From Polytrichum commune (lineage: Eukaryota; Streptophyta; Polytrichopsida; Polytrichales; Polytrichaceae): a DNA stretch of 64,000 nt. Both the position numbers and the translations under genes were made by a program. Location of the stretch: the NCBI GenBank assembly GCA_950295325.1, contig OX485804.1, positions 19,282,001 to 19,346,000 on the forward strand, in the 5' to 3' direction. Below the pieces are notes generated by a model. That model was not told where the DNA came from. It saw nothing but the letters and a program-made list of their open reading frames with translations, and ran no database searches. Of the stretch, positions 36,961 to 46,921 are shown one piece after another (position 1 is the first letter of the stretch; every line of letters starts with the position of its first letter).

Positions 36961-38796
36961 ATTCTAGATAATATATTAAGTGTTCAGGCCATCGGCAGCT
37001 GAAGTACATAATGCCTTCATTTGTAATCATATCATCTAACCTACACCTACAAAAAAAAGATTTTTTTGTGTGTTAACAAACACACATTCTAACTAGGAGA
37101 GATAGTAGAGGATTTTCTGAAGCCTTGCTATTAGGCCATTGAAAAGCCAAAATAAAAATGTTTTCTTAACTACATAGAAACATGGTTTCGCCCAAGCATT
37201 TAAAAGAAGAGAGAGGAAGGCTAAGGGGGTTTTTAAATCCTCTCTAAAAATGGTTGGACCCCTCCGCCACCGACTTCATTTTTTGAATCCTTCCCTAAAA
37301 TTTAGGCTCGGAGGTTTTCTCGGTTGAGGTATTCATCCTCTCGCCAAGGTGGCTCCGATGGGAGACCTTAAAAATATTTCTAAATTTTCGCCATCGAATT
37401 GGCAAGGGAGCAAGAAGGCAAGTAGTTTTTATTTTTATTTTTATTTTTAAAAATCTTCATGCCGATTTTGCCTTCTTATGCCAAACACCTTCAATTGTCT
37501 TGTGTGACCCATATTAATTCATAAACAATTTTTTTTTAGCTAGCATTTACTATCTTAAATTTTAGCTAGTTGTTTTTACTAGCTAACATGTTTTCTATTT
37601 TTTTTCTAGCACTACTTAGTTTTTATTTTGGCCAATCTTATTCTTTACTACATTTTAGTTCTTTCCGGTTGAAAGCCCGAAGTCCTCGGTAATTAATGTT
37701 TATTCTTTTAGGCTAAATGCTAAATGAACTAATTTTCACTAAATTCCCTATCAATTCTAAATTTTAATATTAACATCCTAACTAAAAGTGATTTTTCGGA
37801 ATAATGGACCAATCTAGGGGTTCATACTTCATAAAGTCATATCTTAATTCCCTACGTCTCATCAATATAAGCCTAATGATATCATGACACTAACACCAGT
37901 CATGTATGCTGTCTACTAACATTTGCACTTCACTATACAAAGTCATATCATGTGTAATGCACATACATACATTCCAAATTACTAATCAACGTTAACAATA
38001 TGGTTGATACAAAGATGATTCAAGCTAACTAACATTCGTTGAATAAAATTTTCCACATTATTGCCTCTAGTAAACTCGGACAACAATGAAGGAGGTCAAT
38101 AACTCTATGTAGTAAGCGTGTGTGGCTGGATATAATAAACAAATACGACAATGACATATATTTCTCACTTTATGGCATGATATATACTTTACTATGTGGA
38201 GTAAGTTCACATAAACCATTAGTGCTTGGCCTACTTTATGAAATCATGTGATTGTCATATGTCTTTATTCTGTATTACTAGTAGTGAAGTTTATATATCT
38301 TTGTTAAATGCCATTTTTTGGATGCAAATGATTTTGTTTATACTACCGAGTAACATGAGGTTGATTCAACATAGTCATATGTTAATGACATGCACAATAT
38401 ATTCCCACTGGTCATACAAACATTTGTATATGGAGTTGTTTAATTTCAATTCACTTCACTTTCAAAAGTATAGTGACTCTATAAATTTTCCGAGATACAG
38501 TGAAGTTCAGAATACAATCATCTATCAAGTGCAGTCACATAAACATGGTTGCAAGGTTAAAAAACCAAGTCATATTTATATAATAATATGTCATTCATGT
38601 TTCAAAATTCACTACTATCAGTGATAATTACAAAACTTCATAGATGTATATGTCTCAAAATCAATATTGCTCTACAAGTCCACTCCACACTCATGCAACC
38701 TCATATAACATTAGACAATCAGTTGGCCAAACAATAAAATGGCCTTGTGCATTGCGAATTGTAATGATTGGAGGGTCGTCTTCATTAAGAAGATCA

Positions 38797-39859
38797 CACT
38801 ACAAGAAATCGCAGTCCGAATCAACATAAAATCAACTAATTTTTGTTGATTTCAACAGATTTGGGAAAAACAATGTTGAAATGGATCCATTGTGCGACAC
38901 AAATCAACAGAGGGAACATTTATCTGTTGATTTCAACAGAGGAAGATCATTTATCTGTTGATTTCAGCAGAGGAATTTTAATTATTGTTTTTTAATTTTT
39001 AAATAACACTAATTATGTTGAAGTAATCAATTACTATGATTCCTATAATTTACAATAATTAAATAGTTTGATTAATTTGCAATATTTAATTATTTTAATT
39101 ACTTAAATTTACAATTATAGTAAATTGTGAATGATTGTAATTTTGTTCTATTTATAGTAGCTTTAATTACTAATTAGCAATTACTCTAATTATTGTACTT
39201 GCTCATTAAAGTAATTACAATAATTACTAATTACAGCAAATATTAATTAAAGTAATTACAGAAATTGCTAATTAAAGTAATTACAGATATTAACAATTAA
39301 AATATTTACAGGAATGACTAATTATAGTAATAAAACAATTACAGTAATTACAGTAATTAATAATTTCTGTAATTACTATAATTAATAATTTCTGTAATTA
39401 CTATAATTATGTAATTACTGTAATTATATAATTATGTAATTATGTAATCTATGTAATTATAAATTTTACGGCCTCTTTATACAAATGTCTTACATACTCA
39501 TTCCACATCATGTGATGAGTGGTGGCTTGGTGGCTAAGGCCTCCTCGTGATAGCCAAGAGGTTCAAGGATCGATACCCTTGGACTTCACCCTTGGGCCTA
39601 GCCTAGGTTAGGTATGTGGCTAAGTTCATTTCTAGGCTAGGCAAGGTGGTCCTAGGTAGTTTTTGTGTAGGCCTGGGATGTGAGGAGCGGAATTACTAAT
39701 TTACTTTTTTTTTACTAGTATAACTTGGACATTTAACGAATGCCTAAATCAAGAGATATGTGTTAAAATTGTTCCGAATCAAGAGTTCCAAATCAACAGG
39801 TAGAATCAACAGAATTCTGTTGGAACTCTGTTGGAACGGAACCATTTTTTCTTGTAGTG
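38797..39859. mobile_element. Nested non-autonomous CACTA element, 1063 bp
   Basis: Ends CACTACAAGAAA and TTTTTTCTTGTAGTG with the 3-bp duplication TCA on both sides (38794-38796 and 39860-39862). Subterminal AATCAACAGA / CTGTTGATTTCAACAG motifs repeat at both ends. The interior is AATTAC-rich low-complexity sequence plus a SINE-like block. Non-coding. It sits in the last exon of the accessory gene, whose frame is restored by excision. Confidence 0.92.
39505..39715 (+). mobile_element. tRNA-derived SINE-like sequence
   Basis: GTGGCTTGGTGGCTAAGGCC resembles a pol III A box, and 35-40 bases on, GGATCGATACCC fits the B box consensus GWTCRANNC. A CCTAG-rich body and a T-rich tail ending TTTACTTTTTTTTTAC follow. 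Target duplications were not identified. It lies inside the nested CACTA element. Confidence 0.5.
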
Positions 39860-41905
39860 TCAAATAGGGGATAGCCGTTTTTATACGACTCCATGACTGT
39901 AAAAGAAACGTAGCCCTTACTTATCATCCTTGAGTGCAACATCCCACCTGCTATATTCTTAATAACATCTTTTCCAATGAATACCATTTTGGAGTCTTCT
40001 TCCTCATAACCACACATTTGTACCACATCTCCCACATTCTGCACATTGTAACAACCATATGTTAGTCACAAGAATATATTATTTTAAGATTGCGTGTTTT
40101 ACAATTATATCATACTCCATGTTACATAAAAAAAACCTCACCAAATCTTGAAGGGGTTGAATCTTCTTTAAAGCATTAGTAGCAAGGGGAGGTTTATCAG
40201 CCCGACGTTTATCCACCATCTGTTTGTCTTTTTTTTTTTCCATTTTGTTTCGCCCTTCTTTGATGGCTACACCTCAATTTCTTTACAATGTTTTTTTTAT
40301 TTTTTATTTGTTTACCTTCATTACATTAGATGTACACATTTGTTAGTAGGCTTTGGATGATACAATAACTGCCAATAATAATGGGTATATAATATGTCTA
40401 TTCAACAATTTTAGCATGAGATTGATTAATCCATTGTCCACAATCCTAGTATATTACATAGACTGTCCCTGGTCAACTTCCATCAATATAAATCCACAAC
40501 AATTTGACCTCAAAACATAAGCAATATAACTTAGCATAAATATTACTCATAGTGCAACCCCATTGGTTTAGACGTCACATTTTTGCAATATTTACAACGC
40601 CTCCAAAGTCAATTTATCGCCTTCACTCAATCGTATCCGCTTAGGTTTAGGTCCCTTCTCTATTTTTGCATTCTCATCATGTTTCTGGACACCTTGATTT
40701 GACGATGGCTTTCCAGATGTGTAAATAGCATCGTTAGAAATCTCTTGTACTTATTCATAATAATTTCCACTGAGTGCATTAAACACCACTACATATGTTA
40801 ACATATATTTAAATACATATATTAACTTTGATAAATCAAACTCCAAACAATTATACTCTTAAAATACAAAAAATGAATACATTTATAAATAAATAAGTCA
40901 CAAAACTTCATACTTTCACATGAATCATACATGTATTCCTCGTTATCTGATGAGGCTTTTTGGGACCCGGAAGGGTTTGTACATCCACCACAATTGGTTT
41001 TTCAATTACACCTCATAATTCCAAAACCTTGTTTATAGGTTTTTTTGACCTTGAGCGTGCAAGGGGAGACACACTTCTACGAGAGTTTGATATTAATTTC
41101 TCAACATTAGAAGGGTGTTCGCCACGTGAGGGTATGATAGCCACTCTTTCACTGAGATACCAAACTTAGCCATCACCGCATCTAGCGAGCTTTGAATTGT
41201 GTTGAATTTTTCATCTAATTGTCTTGCCTCCGGCCTTACGTCCTCAAATCCTACACTATTCGTACGAATTACATGAGGAAATAACTCGAAACCACTTTGA
41301 ACATCACTTTACCCCCCTTGATACAGTGGAAAATATTGTACAACCACCTTTTGGCCGTGTTGTGCTTTTATCCCTAAGAAGCTCCACCTCTATCTCATCT
41401 TGGCGGGGTCTCTATTTAATTGTGATGCCTGGACTAATATATATCGTAAGCAAAAATCTCCGGCAAATGCTCATCATTGTGTACTACACCAATATATTAT
41501 AGAATTCTTGCTCAATTTAGTTGGGATCGCGAGTGTGCTCCACCATATTCAACGAATTCCATACGGATAGACTTGGTTTTCCTAGTTCTTTCAATATACA
41601 CATCTTCGTTTGACATCTTTTGTTCTTCAACTATTGGCCTAGGTTACTTTTCAAGACCTCGCACCTTAATACCCTAGGTTCCCTTTTGAATTTACAATAT
41701 TCCCAATTCTCCTTCATACGCGAGTAGATATTGTCAAATGCCCTCTCATTCTGGTCATTAATAGTGTCCACACTCAAATCCAAATTGCTGGAGTAACTAT
41801 ACAAAGCATTGCGGCCTATACACCCCACTAGAAAATCCTGGAAAATAATCCACATCAGCCACAACTCATGTTAGATAACAACCATATTAGCTTGAAACAT
41901 CATAA

Positions 41906-42161
41906 TGTCACGGTATGCGGCATCGAAGGCCGCACCGTATCCGTTGGGTTTCATCCATCTAGATTTGGATGGATGAATCTAGATGTGGAGAGGAAGGCTC
42001 CTAAGTGAGGAACCTCCTCATTGGCTTGGCATTCTTGCCAAGTCAAGTCTTGTGAGTTAGTGTGTGGAGAGAGCTTGTGTGAGGTGTAGATTGCATGATT
42101 TTGCAATAAATCTTGAGTTCTTCTTTAGAGCTATTGTGAGTGTTCTACTCTCTTCCTTCTC
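41906..42161 (+). repeat. 5' LTR, truncated at its front (segment b)
   Basis: TGTCACGGTATGCGG to CTCTTCCTTCTC. It matches 51675-52007 with two substitutions and one 77-bp deletion whose edges share TTT. The first 108 bp of the 3' LTR (TGTCGAGGTG...) are absent here, and host sequence begins immediately at TGTCACGG. No standard plant tRNA primer site is obvious after it; TTGGCAAAAATTGC at 42164 is the nearest TGG-containing candidate and is weak. Confidence 0.85.
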
Positions 42162-44053
42162 ACTTGGCAAAAATTGCTTCATTTTTGTTGTTTTCTTCTA
42201 CATTTTTTATATATAACACACAAGAAAAGGCGTGAGGACAAGGAGTGATGAAGTTGCGAAGTTCTGGAGAGAGAACACCGCGGATTTGCGGCGCAACAAG
42301 ATGAAGAATGCTTGTTTTTGAAGGCCACATCAAGGTGAATTGTGGTGATGAATTATTGAATTTATTACGGAATTCCTTGTTATTTTTCCGTTTGCAAGCT
42401 TGAATTCGTATCATTAAGCTTGTGTAGAGCATTCTTCATTCCAATTTGAGTTCAAGTTCATTTAAAAACAAAATCAAAAAAAAAAGAAAAAAAAAGAAGG
42501 AGAGGAGCCGACTCTTGGAGCCGGAGCTCCTGGTCGGTCCCGGAGTGCAGAGCTGCGGCGGCGGCCGGCGGCCCGGGCCCGCGGCTCCCCCCCTCCTCTT
42601 TCTCCTCCCCCCCCCTCGGTAACCCCCTCCCCCGGTACTTCCCTCCCGTACCTTCCTCTCTTCCCCCCCGTACCTCCCCTCTCACCTTCCTCCCTCCTTC
42701 CTCTCACCCTTCCCCCCCTACACCTAAGCCCCCCCCCAAGCCTACACCTAACCTCCCCCCCCCCCAGCCTACCTGCGCCAAGCCCAGCTCCCTCCCCTCC
42801 TCTGCTGCGGCAGCAGCAGCAGCAGCAGAACTGCTGCAGGGGGGCAGGGGGTCGATTTTTATTTTTATTTTTATATTTAAAAAAAAATCATTGTGTAGGT
42901 AGAGAGAGAGATATATATATACATGTTTATTTGTATTTTTTTAATACAAATATATATGTATATGTATATATAGACAATCAACTAAGATACCAATTCTTTG
43001 GATCTAAGAGAGGTGTATCTTGACGGAGACATTCTCCATGGGTGTTGGGGGCATTCAAAATTTCAAGAGCGTGCAATTCTTGGGTTTATGAATAACAAAC
43101 TTTAAGGATGGATTGAGAGCACCTTCTTGAGTTTCTTGGGGATTGTCGGAGGTTTGGTACGGAATCATTTTGTTGGGAAAGGTGGAGCATTGCGGGAGAG
43201 GTTCGCAGGGGCGTCCGGCAACACGCGGAGGGCGTGGGATTGCGGCGAATTTGCGGCTAGCTTCATTTTCTCTTGCAACAACTTGATAGAGGTACTTGGC
43301 ATAAGCGGGGGTTTGCCATTTTCTTTTGTATAAAAGAAAATTAAGGGCATTGTTATTTATTTGGGGAATAGGTGTAGGATTTATTGGGGATAGGTGTAGA
43401 ATTTATTTGGGGATCAATTTATTAGATTGTTGGGGATAGGTGTAGGATTTGTTGGGGATAGGTGTAGAATTATTTGGGGATAGGTTTATATATTGTTGAG
43501 AAATTGCTTAAGGGTAGAACAAATTGTGTTGAGAAATACAAATTCTGGGGACTACAAGGAGGAGAGAATTTTATGATGTAGTACTAGATGAGGGATGTGC
43601 TTATGCTATTTATTTACTTAAGCAACAGGGGCTCTATATTTTGACCACCAACCGCAGGCGGGTGCCGGTTGGTCACAATCGCTTTGAATTTTTGCTTAAG
43701 TGTTGTGTTGGAGAAGAGGATCCAGTGCTGTTCTTGCATTGTTCCTTGTATTTTGTTGTGGTACCTTCCCCCTGTGGTGGGCTTGTTGTGTTGGAGTCTT
43801 CCAACATTGCCCCAATTTGTTTGTCCTAGATTGTGATAGGGTATTGTGGGGGTGAGGTCGGATTAATGACCGACGAGACCCTTGTGTGTGCACCAAGTGG
43901 GCGGTGCTTGTTTTCCTTATGGTGAGGCTGGGTTGATGACCAGCAGACCATAAGTTTGGTGGTGTTTGCAGGTGCAGGTTGCCTTTTACCCTTCACCTTT
44001 ACACCACATTAGTTTAGATTGTTGGCTCCAGTGACCGAACCCATTGCGGGTTT
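42162..44053 (+). other. Long non-coding leader of the retrotransposon
   Basis: A 1.9-kb leader before the gag ATG. It contains a strongly C-rich, pyrimidine-rich tract (about 42515-42785), a (CAG)n stretch near 42808, an AT-rich patch with TATATA at 42908-42970, and five or six copies of TTGGGGATAGGTGTAG(A/G)-type repeats at 43361-43490. The frames in the C-rich part, on the minus strand, are low-complexity Gly/Arg/Glu products. Possible roles (packaging, ribosome loading) are not shown by the sequence. Confidence 0.6.
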
Positions 44054-45622
44054 ATGGTTACAACGAGGAGCCAACATTATCGTTCGCCGTCTCCAACATC
44101 ATCACAAGGTCGATCCTCAGACCTTTTGGACAGTGAACCAGTGGTAGCACCCGACGAGGCTTTTAAGCCTACTTCGGCGTGGGGGACTACCACTCGTTCT
44201 TACGTCCATTGGGTGGGATCCTTCGACGAGATGGAGGAGGAGTCAAGAGGCGGCATTCGAGACCGATTTTCTGGTCGAGCAGGGACCATTTCCTTGCAAG
44301 ATTGGAAAATCCGGTTCAGGACATGGATGAGGGAGAAACGTCAACGCAATACCAACTTCAACGATTGGTATGCGTTCGAGCTTCTACCACAACATTTAGA
44401 GCACGAAGCTCTCCAGACCTATGAGCAATGGACGGATGCTCATTGGATGGAGCTGCGCCAAGTGGAGCGGTACTGGGAGACTCGGGTTGAGTTGGTATCC
44501 GCATTGAAGGAAGGCGCAGCTTCCAGTTTGATGGCCGTTCCGGAGGTTAAGACGGAGGTACAGGAGGGAGTATACGAGGTGGATGTGGAGGGAGCTTTTC
44601 CCATCAATCCCACGGCTCAGGGCCAAGCTCCCGCAGCGGCGAGTACCTCGAGCCCCATTCTTCCACTGTCACGTTATGCCCAGGCTACCCAGGCGGCATT
44701 AGCTTCTTTAGGAGCTCCGCCGGGTTTTGATCCTCTACAGGAATTCCAACTCCATTTGGAGGCGGAATATGGAGGCTTCCGCCGCGATCAAATGCAGCGT
44801 ATCCAGGACTTTCGACGGGAGAAAGATGACACACCTCGTACCATGTACACGAGGTTGGCGAGGTTTGCCAGGGAATCTGGAGGTGTTTTCGCCGAGAGCC
44901 AGTTGGTAAAGGTGTTTTTGTCAAAGCTTGACAAACGCCTCATTGACTTAGCTTTACCCAGGATCATCATGGATCATGGTGGCCGAGCGACACTTGCGGA
45001 AGCTTTCGCCATTGTTGAGCAGTGTGATCGTGCCTTGTGTCAGCACGACGCCACTGACTTGGTGTCCATGCTAGTGGATTCTAGCAAATCCCGGAAGGTT
45101 CCGGTTGCGGCTGCGGGGTTGGCGGAGGCAGAGGTGGACAAGATCTTGCATTGTTGGTCTTGTGGACAGGCGGGCCATGCTAAGAAGGATTGTCCTTCGA
45201 AGCATAGGCAAGCCCAGACCGCCACTACTCCGAAGCGGAAACCATTTGTTCCCGCTAAGGGCTCGACGAAGGGGACGGATAATCAGTTACCCAAACAATT
45301 GAAGTGTTCTCATTGTGGGCGAAACAATCACGCGGTGGAGAACTGCTTCGCTCTCCATCCTGAGAAACGTCCTTCTTCCGACCGGGAGAAGACGTTGGAG
45401 GCGAAGATTGGAGCCATGGAGGAGAGGTTCAAAAGCTTGGCTTCATCCGGCCAAATTTTGGCCTCACCGTCTTCCTCCGCAGCTCAGGCTAGTTCTTCCA
45501 TTCCGGATTACTATATGTTCGGAGCCTCGGGCGAGGTGGTGAGTTCTGCAGCTGTGACACGTGCTCAAACCGTGTCACGAGCCACGCCTTCGACCACAGG
45601 AGAGTCTGTGGACAGCTTATGA
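44054..45622 (+). CDS. gag: Retrotransposon gag (capsid/nucleocapsid)
   Basis: Starts MVTTRSQ, a common opening of plant Ty3 gag, at the first ATG of the coding frame. Capsid-type sequence lies at about residues 75-130 (ISLQDWKIRFRTWMREK) and 225-310 (FRRDQMQRIQDFRREKDDTP, RLARFARESGGVF). Two CCHC zinc knuckles follow: CWSCGQAGHAKKDC near 366 and CSHCGRNNHAVENC near 418. A serine/alanine-rich tail ends at TGA (45620-45622). The product should form virus-like particles and bind the element's RNA. The same frame continues open past the TGA into the protease for another 1.3 kb. Confidence 0.92.
   Translation: MVTTRSQHYRSPSPTSSQGRSSDLLDSEPVVAPDEAFKPTSAWGTTTRSYVHWVGSFDEMEEESRGGIRDRFSGRAGTISLQDWKIRFRTWMREKRQRNTNFNDWYAFELLPQHLEHEALQTYEQWTDAHWMELRQVERYWETRVELVSALKEGAASSLMAVPEVKTEVQEGVYEVDVEGAFPINPTAQGQAPAAASTSSPILPLSRYAQATQAALASLGAPPGFDPLQEFQLHLEAEYGGFRRDQMQRIQDFRREKDDTPRTMYTRLARFARESGGVFAESQLVKVFLSKLDKRLIDLALPRIIMDHGGRATLAEAFAIVEQCDRALCQHDATDLVSMLVDSSKSRKVPVAAAGLAEAEVDKILHCWSCGQAGHAKKDCPSKHRQAQTATTPKRKPFVPAKGSTKGTDNQLPKQLKCSHCGRNNHAVENCFALHPEKRPSSDREKTLEAKIGAMEERFKSLASSGQILASPSSSAAQASSSIPDYYMFGASGEVVSSAAVTRAQTVSRATPSTTGESVDSL
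45620..45622 (+). promoter_or_regulatory. In-frame UGA between gag and protease
   Basis: The only stop in one frame from 44054 to 46921. Gag and protease are in the same phase, and no ATG follows until well into the linker, so protease expression would need UGA suppression or a re-start. The 3' context (GCU CGG) is not one of the well-known efficient readthrough contexts, so a mutated sense codon is the main alternative. Confidence 0.55.
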
Positions 45623-46921
45623 GCTCGGCACAATGGTCCCGCGGATCAGATTGGTCAGGCACGCCTTCCATTGTCTTTTGGATTGGCTGATGCTGCCCAA
45701 TCTGTCAGTGGTCGCAATTCGAGCTTGGAGGCTTCGAGTCCGTCGACCGACGTGCTGCACACTTTGGCATCCAAAGTGTTGCACACGCCTTTGTTCACAG
45801 CAATGGATTGGTCGTCATCCGATATCCAACCAGCTAAGGTTTTTTACCTAGCAGGTAGGATATTGGAGGGGAAGGCAACCCCGTCTTCTCTTACTGTGGC
45901 TCAAGCAACCGCAGACCTTCCTACCACGGAGGATCCTGAGGAAGCCGCCAAACGGCGAGCGAGGCTTGCGGAGGAGGCCATTGCGTCTTTTGACGCACAC
46001 ACCTTGGATGGCCAGGAGCCAACCACATCTTATCATTCACTAGCCTCTGCAGGCGCAGCTTATCTATCCGATGTAGCTGCTCGACCTGCTCGCGAGCGTC
46101 GAGGCATTCGACCTGGCGTTGTACGGATGGTGAATGATACCGGCATTTTGGTGGTCAGTCGTACTGGGAGCAATGCTACCCGGGTTGCTCCCCGTTGTGT
46201 GATGATGGATTCAGGGGCACAACCGGTTATGCTCGGCAAGAGGCTTGCCCAAGAGTTGGGGTTGAAGGCCGAGGATTTGGCTCCCTGTCCATTCACCATT
46301 GTCACATCCATTGGTCACGTGGAGCGGGCCATGGGTTATACTCGGGAGCCATTAGATCTTAGCTTCCGAGTGAAGCCTGGAGATTCACCCGCACCTCTTC
46401 TTCTTAGGTGTGCGGTGACGGATGCGACCAACTATGACATTTTAGTTGGTCAGCAAGCACTTTACCCTCTTGGTTTTGGTTTGGACAACTGGACTGAGGA
46501 GGCGTGGATCCGACCAGGTTGGTCGGCTGGGGATGGCCGCAGAGAACTTATTCCCGTGGCTTTTGCGGCGGCCGCGACCATAGCACCATTATCTATGGTT
46601 TTTGGATGTGGTGCTATGGTGGACACATTGCCTTATGGTTCTGCATTGTTGGAGGAGTCATTGGCATTCATGGGAGTACAAACGATAAACGGGATATGGC
46701 ACCTAAGGGTGCACTGGTGCGCCATCCCAAGGATCCCCTTCCTCCTTGGCGTGATTCCGCCGAGCTATTTCGGAGGTGCGAGGATATTGTTCACTCTCTC
46801 ACTCCTAGGACACCGGTCATACCCGGTGTCCTCTCGGCATTGGCACATCCCATTTTATGGCAGCCGCCAGACACGGGAATTACTTTGGTGGAACTGTTTG
46901 GGGGCATCGGCACAGGCTTAG
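45623..46921 (+). CDS. Retropepsin-type aspartic protease domain of the polyprotein
   Basis: A linker of about 170 residues leads to the protease core: MMDSGAQPVMLGKRLAQELG with the catalytic DSG at 46207-46215, then TIVTSIGHVERAMG, then YDILVGQQALYPLGFGLDNW, the Ty3-type flap and C-terminal signature. The folded domain probably ends near 46560. The rest of the frame, to 46921, overlaps the methyltransferase frame and is not protease-like. An internal ATG at 45671 exists, but continuity with gag argues for a fused product. It would cleave the gag-pol polyprotein. Confidence 0.85.
   Translation, partial: ARHNGPADQIGQARLPLSFGLADAAQSVSGRNSSLEASSPSTDVLHTLASKVLHTPLFTAMDWSSSDIQPAKVFYLAGRILEGKATPSSLTVAQATADLPTTEDPEEAAKRRARLAEEAIASFDAHTLDGQEPTTSYHSLASAGAAYLSDVAARPARERRGIRPGVVRMVNDTGILVVSRTGSNATRVAPRCVMMDSGAQPVMLGKRLAQELGLKAEDLAPCPFTIVTSIGHVERAMGYTREPLDLSFRVKPGDSPAPLLLRCAVTDATNYDILVGQQALYPLGFGLDNWTEEAWIRPGWSAGDGRRELIPVAFAAAATIAPLSMVFGCGAMVDTLPYGSALLEESLAFMGVQTINGIWHLRVHWCAIPRIPFLLGVIPPSYFGGARILFTLSLLGHRSYPVSSRHWHIPFYGSRQTRELLWWNCLGASAQA
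46498..46921 (+). promoter_or_regulatory. -1 overlap of protease and methyltransferase frames
   Basis: The methyltransferase frame is open from 46498 and lies -1 relative to the protease frame, which closes at 46921. The only canonical X XXY YYZ heptamer in phase is U UUG GGG at 46897-46903, but it sits on methyltransferase motif I. The alternative is initiation at the in-frame ATG at 46696. Which route is used cannot be decided from sequence. Confidence 0.55.

Larger units (their letters stand above)
38690..41864 (-). pseudogene. CACTA TNPA/Ptta-type accessory gene, 3' part
   Basis: Minus-strand coding pieces: 41864-41631 (FQDFLVGCIGRNALYSYSSN, DNIYSRMKENWEY), an RMEFVEYGG segment near 41580, a degenerate stretch around 41390-41100 containing LDEKFNTIQSSLDAVMAKFG, a lysine-rich block near 40740-40575, and a last exon at 40044-38690. 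That exon runs from NVGDVVQMCGYEEEDSKMVF to a C-terminus ending FIVWPTDCLMLYEVA, which resembles the domain that closes plant Ptta/En-Spm accessory proteins. The last exon is split by the nested CACTA element, and its frame resumes exactly if element and one TCA are removed. Frames around 41500-41000 are broken. Such proteins are thought to bind transposon ends. Confidence 0.55.

Noticed and set aside
38226-38624. 132-codon plus-strand frame in the CACTA left arm
   Set aside because: Composition and lack of motifs suggest chance; the coding pieces here are on the minus strand.
42458-42707. Gly/Arg/Glu-rich minus-strand frames in the retrotransposon leader
   Set aside because: Low-complexity translation of the C-rich tract, with no domain and no start context.
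44022-44045. TGGCTCCAGTGACCGAACCC as primer-binding site
   Set aside because: It resembles a tRNA-complementary start (TGGCTCC) but lies 1.9 kb from the 5' LTR, so it cannot be the normal primer site unless the LTR limits are wrong.
45671-45673. ATG as independent start of protease
   Set aside because: The frame is already open and continuous with gag across the single UGA, and this ATG lies in a linker far upstream of the protease core with no sign of internal initiation.
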